Positions 35,774-45,700 of a stretch of DNA of 64,000 nucleotides are shown one piece after another; the first letter of the stretch is position 1; each line of letters opens with the position of its first letter. The notes beneath the pieces are model-generated. The model was not told where the DNA came from and searched no databases. It was given only the letters and a program-made list of their open reading frames with translations. A program made the translations under genes and the position numbers. Source of the stretch: Paraburkholderia sp. PGU19 (lineage in GTDB: Bacteria; Pseudomonadota; Gammaproteobacteria; Burkholderiales; Burkholderiaceae); NCBI RefSeq assembly GCF_013426915.1, contig NZ_AP023180.1, positions 1,612,001-1,676,000 of the forward strand. The letters are read 5' to 3'.

Positions 35774-36240
35774 CGGCGCCAGATAATCATCGTGGGCGCC
35801 TGAAGGTCCCCGCAACCGGAGACGACCCAGCTTCATGACGCGTTTGAGATGAGCAATCAGGATTTCAACCTTCTTGCGGTCCTTGCGCGACTGCCTGTAT
35901 GCCGGTGTTTTTTCGCAATAGCCCTTGCCTTATCACGTGCAGATTCGTGGATGCTCCGCGCTATCTTTCGTAGTGGCGTGTTCGGACAGCATTGATCCTT
36001 TAATACACATCCAGCGCAGTCCAACTGGCTTGATCGATAGACGACTATCTTGGCCTTGGTGATATGCGTGCGAGGATTCCTGAATGGACGACGTTCGCTA
36101 CGTAGTGCATGTCTGGCGGGGCACCGATATTCATTGCTCTGCTCGAGCCATTGGAAATCGCTGTTCGAGAACGTCTTGTCGTTATGCGCCCCTTTCTCCC
36201 AGACCGGAACATGCGGCTCGATCGTCTTGTCATTGCACGA
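35774..36240 (-). mobile_element. IS1182-type transposase remnant (C-terminal part, frameshifted)
   Basis: The minus strand encodes the C-terminal third of an IS1182-family DDE transposase: IEPHVPVWEKGA, SDFQWLEQSNEYRCPA, SQLDCAGCVLKDQCCPNTPLRK and HESARDKARAI. The frame then breaks at an A6 run near 35910, beyond which another frame continues YRQSRKDRKKVE and LIAHLKRVMKLGRLRLRG up to 35774. The N-terminal catalytic part and both inverted repeats are missing, so the element is dead. Its left end abuts the Cys-rich gene, suggesting a deletion or recombination scar. Confidence 0.8.
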
Positions 36241-36363
36241 ACGCCTCTGAAGCAGCCTCAAAGGTGCATTGCATGTTTCTTGCTTCTTCACCTTTGCGGC
36301 CTGTTATCGCCTGGCGACATTGGGCCAACCGGGCGTATCGTCCGTCGAGCAGGGAGGATGCTG

Positions 36364-37386
36364 ATGCCAGCAATTGCCAAAAGGGTGTGCGTTGCAATTT
36401 TCGCCATGGTATTTGCAACGCTTGCCGCGTGCGGTGGAGGCGGTGGAAATGGCGGCGGTAGCAGTGCGTCGAATAATCCGGCGGGCGGCATCCATCTGCA
36501 AACGGTGTCGTTCGGAGACAGCCTGTCGGACGTCGGAACCTATGCGCCACTCGCCAGCGCGGTGGGCGGGGGGCGTTTCACGACAAATCCCGGGCAGGTT
36601 TGGACTCAGCTTGTCGCGCAGTACTATGGCGACACGCTAGGTGCTGCCTTCACGATCGGCTTCGATCATCAATTGAGTCCGCAAGGCGGCTTTGGCTATG
36701 CCGAAGGTGGATCCACGGTCGCGACACCAGCCAACCTGAACGACTTCCTTGTCGATGTGATCGGCAACATTGAAATGCCAGTCAATCAGCAGGTGTCGAG
36801 CTATCTCGCGGCTCACGGCAGCTTCAACGCGGGACAACTCGTGCTCGTGTGGGCTGGGGCGAACGATGTGCTCCGCGCGGGCTCGCTGCCAGCCGCCGCG
36901 CCGACTGTACAGACTGCGGCGACCACTCTGGCGCAGATTATCGGGCAGATTGTCCAGAACGGCGCCACACACGTCGTGGTCGTCAATCTTCCGAACGTCG
37001 GTCTGTCGCCCACAGGGCATGCGTCGGCCGACGGCGGGGCGAATCTGACCCAGTTGTCGCAACTCTTCAACGATACGCTGAACGCCGCGCTGCAAACCAA
37101 TGGATTGCAGGGAAAGGTCATTCAGGTCGATGCATACAGCTGGATAAACCAGATCTTCGCGAACTTTCAGGCCAATGGGTTCACGGTGTCCAACACGAGC
37201 CAGGCGTGCGATCCATCCAAAACGCCGCATGACACAGCACTGCTATGCTCGCCGGCTACCTACACTACGCCCAACGCTGATCAGACGTACATGTTCGCTG
37301 ACGATCTTCATCCGTCCACGCACATGCATGCGCTTTTCGCACAGTTCGTAGAACGGCAGATTGCGAGCACGGGTTTCGGGCACTGA
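36364..37386 (+). CDS. GDSL/SGNH-family lipase/esterase lipoprotein
   Basis: The 340-residue protein has a lipoprotein signal ending TLAAC (Cys23) followed by a Gly/Ser linker. An SGNH hydrolase domain follows: block I FGDSLSDVG with nucleophile Ser53, block III GANDV and block V DDLHPSTH supplying Asp and His. It should hydrolyse acyl esters at the cell surface or in the periplasm, as related outer-membrane esterases do. ATG 36364 has AGGGAGG six bases upstream; the ATG at 36358 abuts that site and is less likely. Confidence 0.9.
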   Translation: MPAIAKRVCVAIFAMVFATLAACGGGGGNGGGSSASNNPAGGIHLQTVSFGDSLSDVGTYAPLASAVGGGRFTTNPGQVWTQLVAQYYGDTLGAAFTIGFDHQLSPQGGFGYAEGGSTVATPANLNDFLVDVIGNIEMPVNQQVSSYLAAHGSFNAGQLVLVWAGANDVLRAGSLPAAAPTVQTAATTLAQIIGQIVQNGATHVVVVNLPNVGLSPTGHASADGGANLTQLSQLFNDTLNAALQTNGLQGKVIQVDAYSWINQIFANFQANGFTVSNTSQACDPSKTPHDTALLCSPATYTTPNADQTYMFADDLHPSTHMHALFAQFVERQIASTGFGH

Positions 37387-37486
37387 ACACGGTTCGATGG
37401 TCGTCTGGGCCGACATTGACCAGCGTCTGCCCGATTCGACCGACGGTGATACACGCTAGCCAGCGCGCTCCAAACTTCTGGCGTTG

Positions 37487-38455
37487 CTACTCGTCCCGCA
37501 CGCCCCGCCTGTCGGTCGCACTCGATCTGCGTCGAAAAGCGGTCGGATCCATGTCGTGCATGGCGTGAAACGCCTGAGAGAAGTTACTTCGGCTCGAAAA
37601 GCCGACCATTCTTGCGACCTCGGCGACGGGAACATCAGTCGTCGCCAACAATTCCGCAGCCTTGCGCAGACGCACGACTTTCAACATGGCCATCGGCGGT
37701 TGCCCGAACGCCTTCATGAATTGGGCAGCAAATGCCGAACGGCTCATTCCGGCGATATCGGCTAGCCGCTCCACTGACAACGGCGATGCCAGGCGCTCGA
37801 AGATCGCTTCGAGTGCCCCGGCTAGTCGTTTGTCGGCAAAGCCCGCGGCCCAAGGAAGGTCGGCGCCGCCATTATCGATTTGCCGCCGCATTACCATGAT
37901 CAGACACTGCTTGAGCAGTGCTTCGACCAATGCGCGCGAACCCAGCCCCGGGCGAGCGCATTCCGCGAGCAGCAATACGAATTGATCCTTTAAGCCTGAC
38001 TGCGTGTCGAACTGTGCGATCAGCGGCCGGCGCATCGTCCTGAACGGGTCGCCGCCATAGTTGGTATCCAGCTTGACTTCACCGCACGCCGTCGCGATGC
38101 CTGCTTTGCCTCCACCGACCAGGATCGTCGGGATCGTTTCCCGCGAAGGCCATTCACAAAGACGCCCGTGATTCGTCTCACCAACGGGCGACGTACTGTC
38201 GCTTTCGATCCGATAGCCGATTCCCGGCGGCAACAGCACGAAGCTGTGCGGAATCAAAGCCACGCGCTCGCCGTCTTGCGTCACCAACGCACCACGCCCT
38301 TCCATGCAGTAGTGAAGACTGGCCGTCGCGCAAGCGTCGAAGCGGGCACTCCAGCCATCGCGTATATCGCAAAGCGTGAAATTAGCCACGCCAATGTCGA
38401 GCGCTGCCAGAAAGCGTTCCAGCACTGGAAGCCCGAAGAGAAGATGGTTAGTCAT
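37487..38455 (-). CDS. AraC-family transcriptional regulator with cupin domain
   Basis: The 322-residue protein has an N-terminal cupin-like sensor (LHYCMEGRGALVTQDGERVALIPHSFVLLPPG) and a C-terminal AraC double helix-turn-helix (about 205-305, SVERLADIAGMSRSAFAAQF and VAEVARMVGFSSRSNFSQAF). It is divergent from the AhpD-like gene at 38541, an arrangement common for AraC regulators that control carboxymuconolactone decarboxylase-type or oxidoreductase genes. ATG 38455 is chosen; upstream residues are not conserved-looking. Confidence 0.88.
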   Translation of the reverse strand: MTNHLLFGLPVLERFLAALDIGVANFTLCDIRDGWSARFDACATASLHYCMEGRGALVTQDGERVALIPHSFVLLPPGIGYRIESDSTSPVGETNHGRLCEWPSRETIPTILVGGGKAGIATACGEVKLDTNYGGDPFRTMRRPLIAQFDTQSGLKDQFVLLLAECARPGLGSRALVEALLKQCLIMVMRRQIDNGGADLPWAAGFADKRLAGALEAIFERLASPLSVERLADIAGMSRSAFAAQFMKAFGQPPMAMLKVVRLRKAAELLATTDVPVAEVARMVGFSSRSNFSQAFHAMHDMDPTAFRRRSSATDRRGVRDE

Positions 38456-38540
38456 GGACGAATTCGAACCAAATCGAGACCACATGGAACATGGACTTCT
38501 CTACTATTTGCCTGTAGACCTTTGATAACTGGAGAAACTC

Positions 38541-38846
38541 ATGTTCGATATGAAACATCTTACCCGACTGAAGAAGCTGGACGAAAACGCACCGGAAGCC
38601 ATGAAAACTTTCTGGACATTTGAGAAGCAGGTCTTTGAAGACGGCGCTTTGAGCGCGCAACAGAAGCAACTCATTGCGGTTGCCGTCGCGTTGACGACGC
38701 AATGCCCCTACTGCATTGAACTGCACACTAAAGCTGCTCGCGACGCCGGCGCTAACGATGCTCAACTGACCGAAGCTACGCTTGTAGCTGCGGCCATCCG
38801 TGCGGGCGGTGCCGTGACCCACGCTTCGCATCTCTTCAAAAACTAA
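38541..38846 (+). CDS. Carboxymuconolactone decarboxylase/AhpD-like small protein
   Basis: The 101-residue protein is a CMD-family member with the AhpD-type redox motif CPYCIELH (Cys55, Cys58, His62). Proteins of this type act as peroxidase-like thiol enzymes or in gamma-carboxymucono-lactone metabolism; the CxxCxxxH favours an alkylhydroperoxidase-like role. CTGGAG precedes the ATG. It is divergent from the AraC gene and followed by a perfect hairpin at 38891-38916. Confidence 0.88.
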   Translation: MFDMKHLTRLKKLDENAPEAMKTFWTFEKQVFEDGALSAQQKQLIAVAVALTTQCPYCIELHTKAARDAGANDAQLTEATLVAAAIRAGGAVTHASHLFKN

Positions 38847-38890
38847 GCCCGTACGAGAGTCCGGCGTACTGACTCGTCAACAGATCGTCT

Positions 38891-38916
38891 TCGAGGAAAG
38901 CGTCGGCTTTCCTCGA
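38891..38916. terminator. Perfect 11-bp hairpin between convergent genes
   Basis: TCGAGGAAAGC at 38891-38901 pairs fully with GCTTTCCTCGA at 38906-38916 across a GTCG loop. It lies between the convergent AhpD-like and DUF1993 genes, where a bidirectional terminator is expected. A T tract is poor (TTCGCATTTC follows), so efficiency is uncertain. Confidence 0.65.
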
Positions 38917-38951
38917 TTCGCATTTCAGCAACGACCTGGGTTGCCTGCCAA

Positions 38952-39473
38952 TCAGGCATCGAAGGCATTGACCGGCCCAATGAAGTCCAGCTTCCCGACG
39001 TCGACGCCATTCGTGCGCAAGATTGCGTAAGCCATGGATACATGGAAGTAGACATTCGGAATCACAATCTGCAGCAGATAGTTTTCGCCAGTTAGCTTAC
39101 CTGCCACCCAGGATACTTTTACGATCTGATCGGCTGCGTCAGCGTACTGGTCTACCGCCACGCCTTCGACGAAATCAATCGTCTTGCGGATGCGCGCACG
39201 CGCTTCGTCAAGCGTTTGCTCATTGTCTTCATGTCGCGGTGGCTGCTGCCCTGAAAGAAAGGCCGCGCCGCCCTTCAAATAGTCGCAAGCGCTTTGTATC
39301 TGATAGAGCAACCCGCCCATGTCGGGAGCGAGGCGGGTCGATAATAGAACGGCAACGTCGAACTTCTTCGCATTCGCGAAGCGCTCCGCCTTGTCGAGAT
39401 AGGCATCCATTGTTTTTACTGCTTGCACGCATTGCGCGATAGCTTGTGCATACATCGGACGCTCCAGGGACAT
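38952..39473 (-). CDS. DUF1993-family protein
   Basis: The protein (173 residues from ATG 39473; ATG 39455 with GGAG seven bases upstream is equally possible) is all-helical. DUF1993 features include MYAQAIAQCVQAVKTMDAYLDKAE at the start, DMGGLLYQIQSACDYLKGGAAFLSG in the middle and the C-terminal ENYLLQIVIPNVYFHVSMAYAILRTNGVDVGK, which ends with the family's NFYFH-like motif. The domain resembles DinB-type four-helix bundles. It is divergent from the LysR gene at 39662, its likely regulator. Biochemical role unknown. Confidence 0.82.
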   Translation of the reverse strand: MSLERPMYAQAIAQCVQAVKTMDAYLDKAERFANAKKFDVAVLLSTRLAPDMGGLLYQIQSACDYLKGGAAFLSGQQPPRHEDNEQTLDEARARIRKTIDFVEGVAVDQYADAADQIVKVSWVAGKLTGENYLLQIVIPNVYFHVSMAYAILRTNGVDVGKLDFIGPVNAFDA

Positions 39474-39661
39474 GTGTTTTCTTGAAGTCACGCTCTGACA
39501 CGACACCGCGAAGGCGTAGGCCGGAAAAACTTTTATCTCGCTTTCCAGCAGATTGCCCAACGAGACCGCACTGCGCAGGACCCGCAGGCACCCGACGTTC
39601 CAGCTTTTGGGTGGCAACTTCCCCTACAATACTGCGACCTAATCCCACGTGAGCGAACGCG

Positions 39662-40582
39662 TTGGACCGACTAGAAGCCATGGAAATGTTGCTGACCGCT
39701 GTGGACAGAGGAAGCCTGTCGGCGGCGGCGCGCGAACTGAAAATACCTGCCAGCACGCTCACTCGCAAAGTAGCCGACCTCGAGGAGTTGCTTGGAACCC
39801 GGTTGCTGATACGAACCACGCGAAAACTGACACTGACCGACGCGGGCATGTCATACGTCGCGGCGGCTCGACGCATCCTCGATCTCGTTCGCGAACAGGA
39901 GCGCGAGGCCACGGGCGAGTTCGCGACAGCAAAAGGAGAACTGGTCGTCACTGCGCCCGTCCAGCTCGGTCGCCTGCATATCTTGCCCGTCATCAATCAG
40001 TTCCTCGCGCAGTATCCGGACATCGCCGTTAGGCTCCTTCTCTCCGATCGAAATCTTGACCTCATCGATTCGCACGCCGATCTCGCGTTGCGGATCGGAG
40101 AACTTGCGGACAGCAGCATGATCGCCACGCGCATCGGTTCGTTGCGGCCGATCGTCTGCGCGAGTCCAGCCTTCCTTGCCAACCATGCGCCGCCGCGCGA
40201 ACCCGACGACCTCGTGAAGTATTCGTGCGTCGTGTTCAATAGCCCGTATCTGTCGCCATGGCGCTTCCGCCTTCCCACGACGAATAAAACCTATGTGCTC
40301 GGCGTGAAACCCCGGCTCGAGGTCACGACACCCGACGCCGCAGTCAGCGCCGCCGTGGACGGCGCGGGCATCACCTACGTATTCGAGCACGATGCCGACG
40401 AAGCCATCCGCAGCGGGCAGCTCGAGATCCTCCTTCCGCAGTTTGAGATCGAGCCCGTGCCCGTCCATCTGGTTCATGTGTCCAGAAATCTCATGGCCAT
40501 CAAACTGCGTCATTTCATCGACTTTGCGGCGCCCAAACTCAGGCAATCGCTGTCCAGGTTCGGCAAGCACAAGCGGCACTAG
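39662..40582 (+). CDS. LysR-family transcriptional regulator
   Basis: The 306-residue protein starts at TTG 39662 with DRLEAMEMLLTAVDRGSLSAAARELKIPASTLTRKVADLEELLG, the usual CrgA-like LysR N-terminus; ATG 39680 is an alternative. The effector domain has LVVTAPVQLGRLHILPVINQFLAQYPDI and ADLALRIGEL, typical for regulators of oxidoreductase or efflux genes. It is divergent from the DUF1993 gene across about 190 bases and probably regulates it. Confidence 0.88.
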   Translation: MDRLEAMEMLLTAVDRGSLSAAARELKIPASTLTRKVADLEELLGTRLLIRTTRKLTLTDAGMSYVAAARRILDLVREQEREATGEFATAKGELVVTAPVQLGRLHILPVINQFLAQYPDIAVRLLLSDRNLDLIDSHADLALRIGELADSSMIATRIGSLRPIVCASPAFLANHAPPREPDDLVKYSCVVFNSPYLSPWRFRLPTTNKTYVLGVKPRLEVTTPDAAVSAAVDGAGITYVFEHDADEAIRSGQLEILLPQFEIEPVPVHLVHVSRNLMAIKLRHFIDFAAPKLRQSLSRFGKHKRH

Positions 40583-40673
40583 CGCTCCTTCGCTTCGCGC
40601 CGCACACCGTCACGCCCCGACCGCATGTCCTCGGCTGCCCGGCTGCCCGGCTAAGGCTGGCAGCCTTCAAAGC

Positions 40674-41192
40674 TCACGACTCCTCGCTCTGGTCACCGAG
40701 TACCCGGTCATTCCGGTTCTCGATGACATCCCGCGTCGCCTTCGTCGCGCCCGGACCAGCAGCAAATCGAACGTCCCGATACGTCAGCGCCTGCCCGCCC
40801 ATCGTGCGAACTTCCACGGCCTCTACGGGGCTCCCACTCGCATGCTCCACCAATGCGATCGGCGGCTTGCCATTTGGCCTTAGCCACTTGTCTCCCCATT
40901 GCATCAGCGCGACCAGCACCGGGTATAAGTCCGCCCCCTTCGACGTCAACCTGTAACCGAACGTGTTTGCGCGTTCTGCGATCGGGAAGCGTTCGAGTAT
41001 GTCCAGTTCGATCAAACGTTCCAGCCGTGCAGTGAGGACATTGCGGGCAATACCGAGCCCGCTCTGAAATTCGTCGAAGCGCCTGCTGCCTTGCGTGCAC
41101 TCGCGAACGATCAGAAGCGTCCACCACTCGCCAACCTCATCGAGGGCGCGAGCGATCGAACAGTCCATTCCATCGAAGCGTTTTCTATACAT
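40674..41192 (-). CDS. HxlR-family transcriptional regulator (candidate repressor of the RND and MFS genes)
   Basis: The 172-residue protein is an HxlR-type winged-helix regulator: CSIARALDEVGEWWTLLIVREC, then FDEFQSGLGIARNVLTARLERLIELDILERF and YRLTSKGADLYPVLVALMQWGDKW. Cys11 lies where redox-sensing members such as YodB carry their reactive Cys, and Cys32 is a second candidate. A C-terminal extension of about 55 residues follows. The gene is divergent from the RND operon, and a GTTTCGTCACGCAAC site lies 23-37 bases upstream of its start, so autoregulation is likely. ATG 41192 gives the usual N-terminus. Confidence 0.88.
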   Translation of the reverse strand: MYRKRFDGMDCSIARALDEVGEWWTLLIVRECTQGSRRFDEFQSGLGIARNVLTARLERLIELDILERFPIAERANTFGYRLTSKGADLYPVLVALMQWGDKWLRPNGKPPIALVEHASGSPVEAVEVRTMGGQALTYRDVRFAAGPGATKATRDVIENRNDRVLGDQSEES

Positions 41193-41214
41193 GATGGAAC
41201 GTATCGTAGCCCAG

Positions 41215-41313
41215 GTTTCGTCACGCAACTTAACCAGATTGCGGGGAACAGCTTCCCGGTTTCGGCCAGTAGTGTGACGCAACGGTGTTGCCTATAGTTG
41301 CGTCACGAAACTT
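41215..41313. promoter_or_regulatory. hxlR/RND control region with putative HxlR operators
   Basis: Three related sites lie here: GTTTCGTCACGCAAC at 41215-41229, GTGACGCAAC at 41274-41283 and GTTGCGTCACGAAAC at 41297-41311. The last two make a perfect 10-bp inverted repeat (GTGACGCAAC with GTTGCGTCAC) around a 13-base spacer containing CCTATAG, whose TATAGT could be a -10 element for the RND operon. The stretch 41231-41313 is about 81% identical, without gaps, to 47392-47474 upstream of the MFS gene. The palindrome GGGAAGCTTCCC at 41332-41343 lies just downstream. Confidence 0.7.
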
Positions 41314-41466
41314 AGCCGGTCGTCGTTCAGGGGGAAGCTTCCCGGCATAGCGGCCTGGTTCTGGACTAACCCGCTTTCTTCATACCAGAAAGCAAAGATT
41401 GATCATCTAACGGCGAGCTGGACATGACTCTCTGTCATACAGCCTGTCAACATACTTAGAAATGCC

Positions 41467-42717
41467 ATGAATAACCGTATTGATCAGGCCGAGGTGGGAG
41501 TCGCCGCTCCAGCCAACCCGGCGACGTCCGGCTCCGTCCGATGGGTCGGTAAAGGTGTGGCAGCCGCTGTGATCGTCGCCGTGGCGGCGACGGCGGCTCA
41601 CATGCACTGGTCGAGTGCAGCACCCGTTGCCGTGCCGCCGCCTCCGTCGGTCGCCATCAGCGCGCCGTTGCAGCGCGATATTGAAGGCCGGCTCGGGTTC
41701 CTCGGCCAGTTCTCTGCCGTGAACCGTGTCGAATTGCGCGCTCAGGTCGGCGGCACGCTCACGCAGATCAACTTCAAGGACGGCGACATCGTGCATAAAG
41801 GCGACGTGCTCTTCGAGATCGACCCGGAACCGTATCAGATCAAGTTGAGCCAGGCGACGGCTGGACTCGAATCCGCGAATGCCCGACTGGCGCTCGCCAC
41901 GCGAGAGCTTGCCCGCGCGCAGGAACTGCAGCGTTCGGAGGCGGGAACGGTCGAGAACGTCGACCAGAAAGTCGCTGAACAACGCGCGGCTCAAGCGGCT
42001 GTCGACAACGCCAATGCTCTGGTTCGCGATGCCAGGTTCGACCTGGATCGGTGCAAGATCACAGCACCATTTACCGGGCGCATCGGCACACACCTCGTTT
42101 CGACGGGCAATCTGGTATCTGGCAGCCGGGCCGGCAGCGGCCCGACCACGCTACTCGCGACCATCGTTTCGCTGGACCCGATCTATCTGGACTTCGACAT
42201 CAGCGAAAACGACTATGCCGCCTTCCAGCACTCTCGTGAAAACCAGAAAGGACCGTTGGCAGACGCGGTGAATATTTCACCGACAGGCGACAGTAACTAT
42301 GCACGCACAGGCACGCTCAACTTTATCGACAATACACTCGACCGTTCGAGCGGAACCATCCACGCGCGCGCAACGATTCCCAATAGCGACCTGTCGTTGA
42401 CACCCGGCGGCTTCGCACGCCTGCGACTGGCAACGACCGCACCGCAACCGGCCTTGCTCGTCCCCGATGCCGCCGTACTCCAGGATCAAACCGACCACAT
42501 GGTGTACGTCGTGGGAGAAGACAACGTCGCCACCCCGCGAAAGGTCGAGGTTGGCGACCTTCGCGGCGGCCTCCGAGTCATTCGATCTGGACTTGCCCTG
42601 ACCGACCGCATCGTGATCGACGGTATTCCGGCTGTGCGTCCTGGCTCGAAGATTTCTCCACACGCCGGAACGATCCAGTTCTCAGCTGAGCACGGCGACG
42701 AAGGAGCAAGATCATGA
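41467..42717 (+). CDS. RND efflux periplasmic adaptor subunit
   Basis: The 416-residue protein has one N-terminal membrane helix (about 27-46, VGKGVAAAVIVAVAATAA) instead of a lipobox. The lipoyl-type domain follows (VNRVELRAQVGGTLTQINFKDGDIVHKGDVLFEID), then a coiled-coil hairpin (about 130-200) and the beta-barrel domain (LTPGGFARLRLATTAP). It links the pump encoded next with the outer-membrane channel. Its stop overlaps the pump's start (ATGA). No clear ribosome binding site precedes ATG 41467. Confidence 0.92.
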   Translation: MNNRIDQAEVGVAAPANPATSGSVRWVGKGVAAAVIVAVAATAAHMHWSSAAPVAVPPPPSVAISAPLQRDIEGRLGFLGQFSAVNRVELRAQVGGTLTQINFKDGDIVHKGDVLFEIDPEPYQIKLSQATAGLESANARLALATRELARAQELQRSEAGTVENVDQKVAEQRAAQAAVDNANALVRDARFDLDRCKITAPFTGRIGTHLVSTGNLVSGSRAGSGPTTLLATIVSLDPIYLDFDISENDYAAFQHSRENQKGPLADAVNISPTGDSNYARTGTLNFIDNTLDRSSGTIHARATIPNSDLSLTPGGFARLRLATTAPQPALLVPDAAVLQDQTDHMVYVVGEDNVATPRKVEVGDLRGGLRVIRSGLALTDRIVIDGIPAVRPGSKISPHAGTIQFSAEHGDEGARS

Positions 42718-45700
42718 AACTGACTCACTTCTTTATCGAGCACCCGCGCTTCGCAGCGGTGCTCAATATATTCGCTGTGCTCATCGGCCTCGCAACCATG
42801 ATGAAGCTGCCGGTGGCCCAGTATCCGAACATCGTTCCCACGACCATCCAGATCACGACCTCGTATCCGGGTGCGTCGGCGGATACGATTGCGCGCACGG
42901 TCGCAACGCCGCTCGAACAGTCCGTCAATGGCGTCGAGAATATGGATTACATTTCGAGCCAATCGACCAGCAACGGTCAGTTGACGATCACTGTGATCTT
43001 CAAGGTCGGCACAGACCCGAACACAGCGCTTCTGCTCACGCGCAGCCGCGTGGAGGACACACTGTCGCGCCTGCCCGCAGAAGTGCAATTGCAAGGCGTG
43101 CAGGTGAAAAAGACCATCCAGGCGCTGCTGCTCGGCGTTCATGTCTATTCGCCCGATGGTTCCCGTAGTCCCGAATACCTGTCGAACTACATGCTCAAGG
43201 TGCGCGATCAGATCGCGCGTTTACCGGGCGTGTCTGACTTTCAGCTGTTCGGTGAGCGGCAGTACGCGATGCGAATCTGGGTCGATCCGGACAAGGCGGC
43301 TTCGTACAACATCAGCGCCAGCGAAATACTGGCCGCGCTTCGTGCGCAGAACGCCGCCGTGTCGGCGGGTGTGCTCAATCAGCCGCCTGTATCGAACAAT
43401 GGGACGGGTGCCTACCAGATCAACATCGACGCGCTTGGCCGTCTTACCACGCCCGAACAGTTTGGCGATGTCGTCGTCAAGTCCGATACGCAGGGACGCG
43501 TGACACGCATACGCGATATCGGCCGTGTCGAGCTTGGTTCGGTCGACTACGGCTCGAAGGCTTACGCGGACCGGTATGCAGCAACGCCGTGGTTCGTGAT
43601 TGCCACGCCCGATGCGAACGTGGTACAGGTCGAGCATGACGTATGGGCCAAAATGTCCGAACTGAAGAAGAGCTTCCCGCCCGGCGTCGACTACATCAAG
43701 ATCTACGACCCGACTACGTTTGTTTCCCAGTCGATCCATGAGGTCGCCATCACCATCGGCATCGCCATTCTGCTGGTGGTCGGTGTGGTGTATCTGTTCC
43801 TGCAGAACTGGCGTGCCACGATCATCCCGGTCGTTGCGATTCCCGTGTCGCTGGTCGGAACCTTCACCGTCCTTTCGCTGTTCGGCGCGTCGATCAATAA
43901 CCTGTCGTTGTTCGGACTGGTTCTGGCCGTCGGGATCGTCGTGGACGATGCAATCGTGGTGGTCGAGAATGTCGAACGGAACATGGCGCTCGGCATGTCG
44001 CCGAAAGAGGCCGCTCATCGAACGATGAACGAGGTCTCGACGGCCATTATTGCCATCGCGCTCACGTTGTGCGCGGTGTTCGGACCCACTGCGTTGATGT
44101 CCGGCATCTCGGGGCTGTTCTTCAAGCAGTTCGCGATCACGATTGCTGCGTCCACCGTCATCTCATGTTTCGTCTCGCTGACACTGAGCCCGGCTCTGTG
44201 CGCGGTGCTTCTCAAGCCGCACGAAATGGAGAAGTCTCACGGCGGAACGACCGCTCTGGGCCGCGTCCATCATGCGATTTTCGGCCGGTTCAACTCGTCG
44301 TTTGAATGGCTGTCGTCGCGCTACGGAAAGATGACGGGCCGCGCGGTTCGCGCGACGACCGTCATGCTGATCGTCTACGCAGGTCTGATTGGCGCGACTG
44401 CCTTGCAGATGTCGAAAATGCCCACCGGTTTTATTCCGGATCAGGACATCGGCTATCAGGCTGTGATCGCGTTCCTGCCTCCGGGGTCCAGTCTCGAACG
44501 CACCGACAAGGTGATACGCGAGATCAACGACATCGTGCTCGATACGCCCGGACTCAAAGGCGTGACTCATACGTCGCCCGTGTCGGGCCTCGACGTGACG
44601 ACGGGCACGATTGCGCCCAACGTGGGGACGCTTTTCTACGGGCTGCCCTCGCTGTATGGCAAACATGTCCCCGGCGTCAATGCGGCGTCGATGCTGGTCG
44701 AACTCCGTAAGCGGGTCGCGGGTGTCAAGGATGCGGTGGTCGTGGTAATCAATCCGCCGCCCGTGCAGGGGCTGGGCGCGGCGGGTGGCTTCAAGCTGAT
44801 GCTGGAAGACCGCGGCGGACTCGGGCCGCAGGCACTCGCCGACGCGGCGCGTGCACTCGTGGCTGCAGCGAACAAGGACAAGGTGTTCGGCGGCGTATTC
44901 ACGCTTTACAACGCGGGCGCGCCATCTGTCTATGCGGACATCGACCGCCTGAAGGCAGAGAAGATCGGTCTCACGCCAGCGGATGTGTTTTCCACGATGG
45001 ATCTCTACCTTGGCTCGCAGTACGTGAACGACTTCAACTTCATGGGACGTACGTATCAGGTGCGGGTTCAGGGCGATGAAGCATTCCGGCGGACACCGGA
45101 AGACATCGGCCGACTCAAGGTGCGCAACTCGACGGGTGACATGGTGCCGATCAGCAGTGTGGCAACGTTCAGAAACACGACACAGCCGTATCGCGTACCG
45201 CGCTACAACATGTATCCCGCAGCGGAAATCATGGGTGCGGCGGGCCCTGGATACTCGTCCGGCGATGCCATTCAACACATGGAACAGCTCGCAGCGCAGG
45301 TTCTTCCAAACGGCATCACGTACGAATGGACGGATCTCGCTCATCAGCAAAAAGAGCAGACCATGTCTCCCCTCGTGATCTTCGCTGCTTCGGCGCTGTT
45401 CGTGTTCCTCGTGCTCGCTGCGCAGTATGAAAGCTGGAAGACACCTCTCGCGATCGTGCTGATCGTGCCGATGTGTCTGCTCGCAGCGGCGGTCGGTCTG
45501 AACATGCGAGGCATGCCGATCGACATCCTTGCGCAGATTGGCTTTGTGGTGCTCGTTGGACTGGCCGCCAAGAACGCGATTCTCATCGTCGAGTTCGCCA
45601 GACAGCGCCAGGAGGAAGACGGCGTCGATGCGGAGGACGCCGCCACCCATGCGGCACACGTGCGGCTGCGGCCCATCCTGATGACGTCATTCGCCTTTAT

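Noticed and set aside
35774..36363. Complete insertion sequence or genomic-island boundary
   Set aside because: No terminal inverted repeats, target-site duplication, tRNA or integrase gene could be found; only a transposase fragment remains.
44163..45659. A 498-codon minus-strand frame inside the second RND pump gene
   Set aside because: It is fully antisense to a canonical RND pump and His/Arg-rich; a shadow of the real gene.
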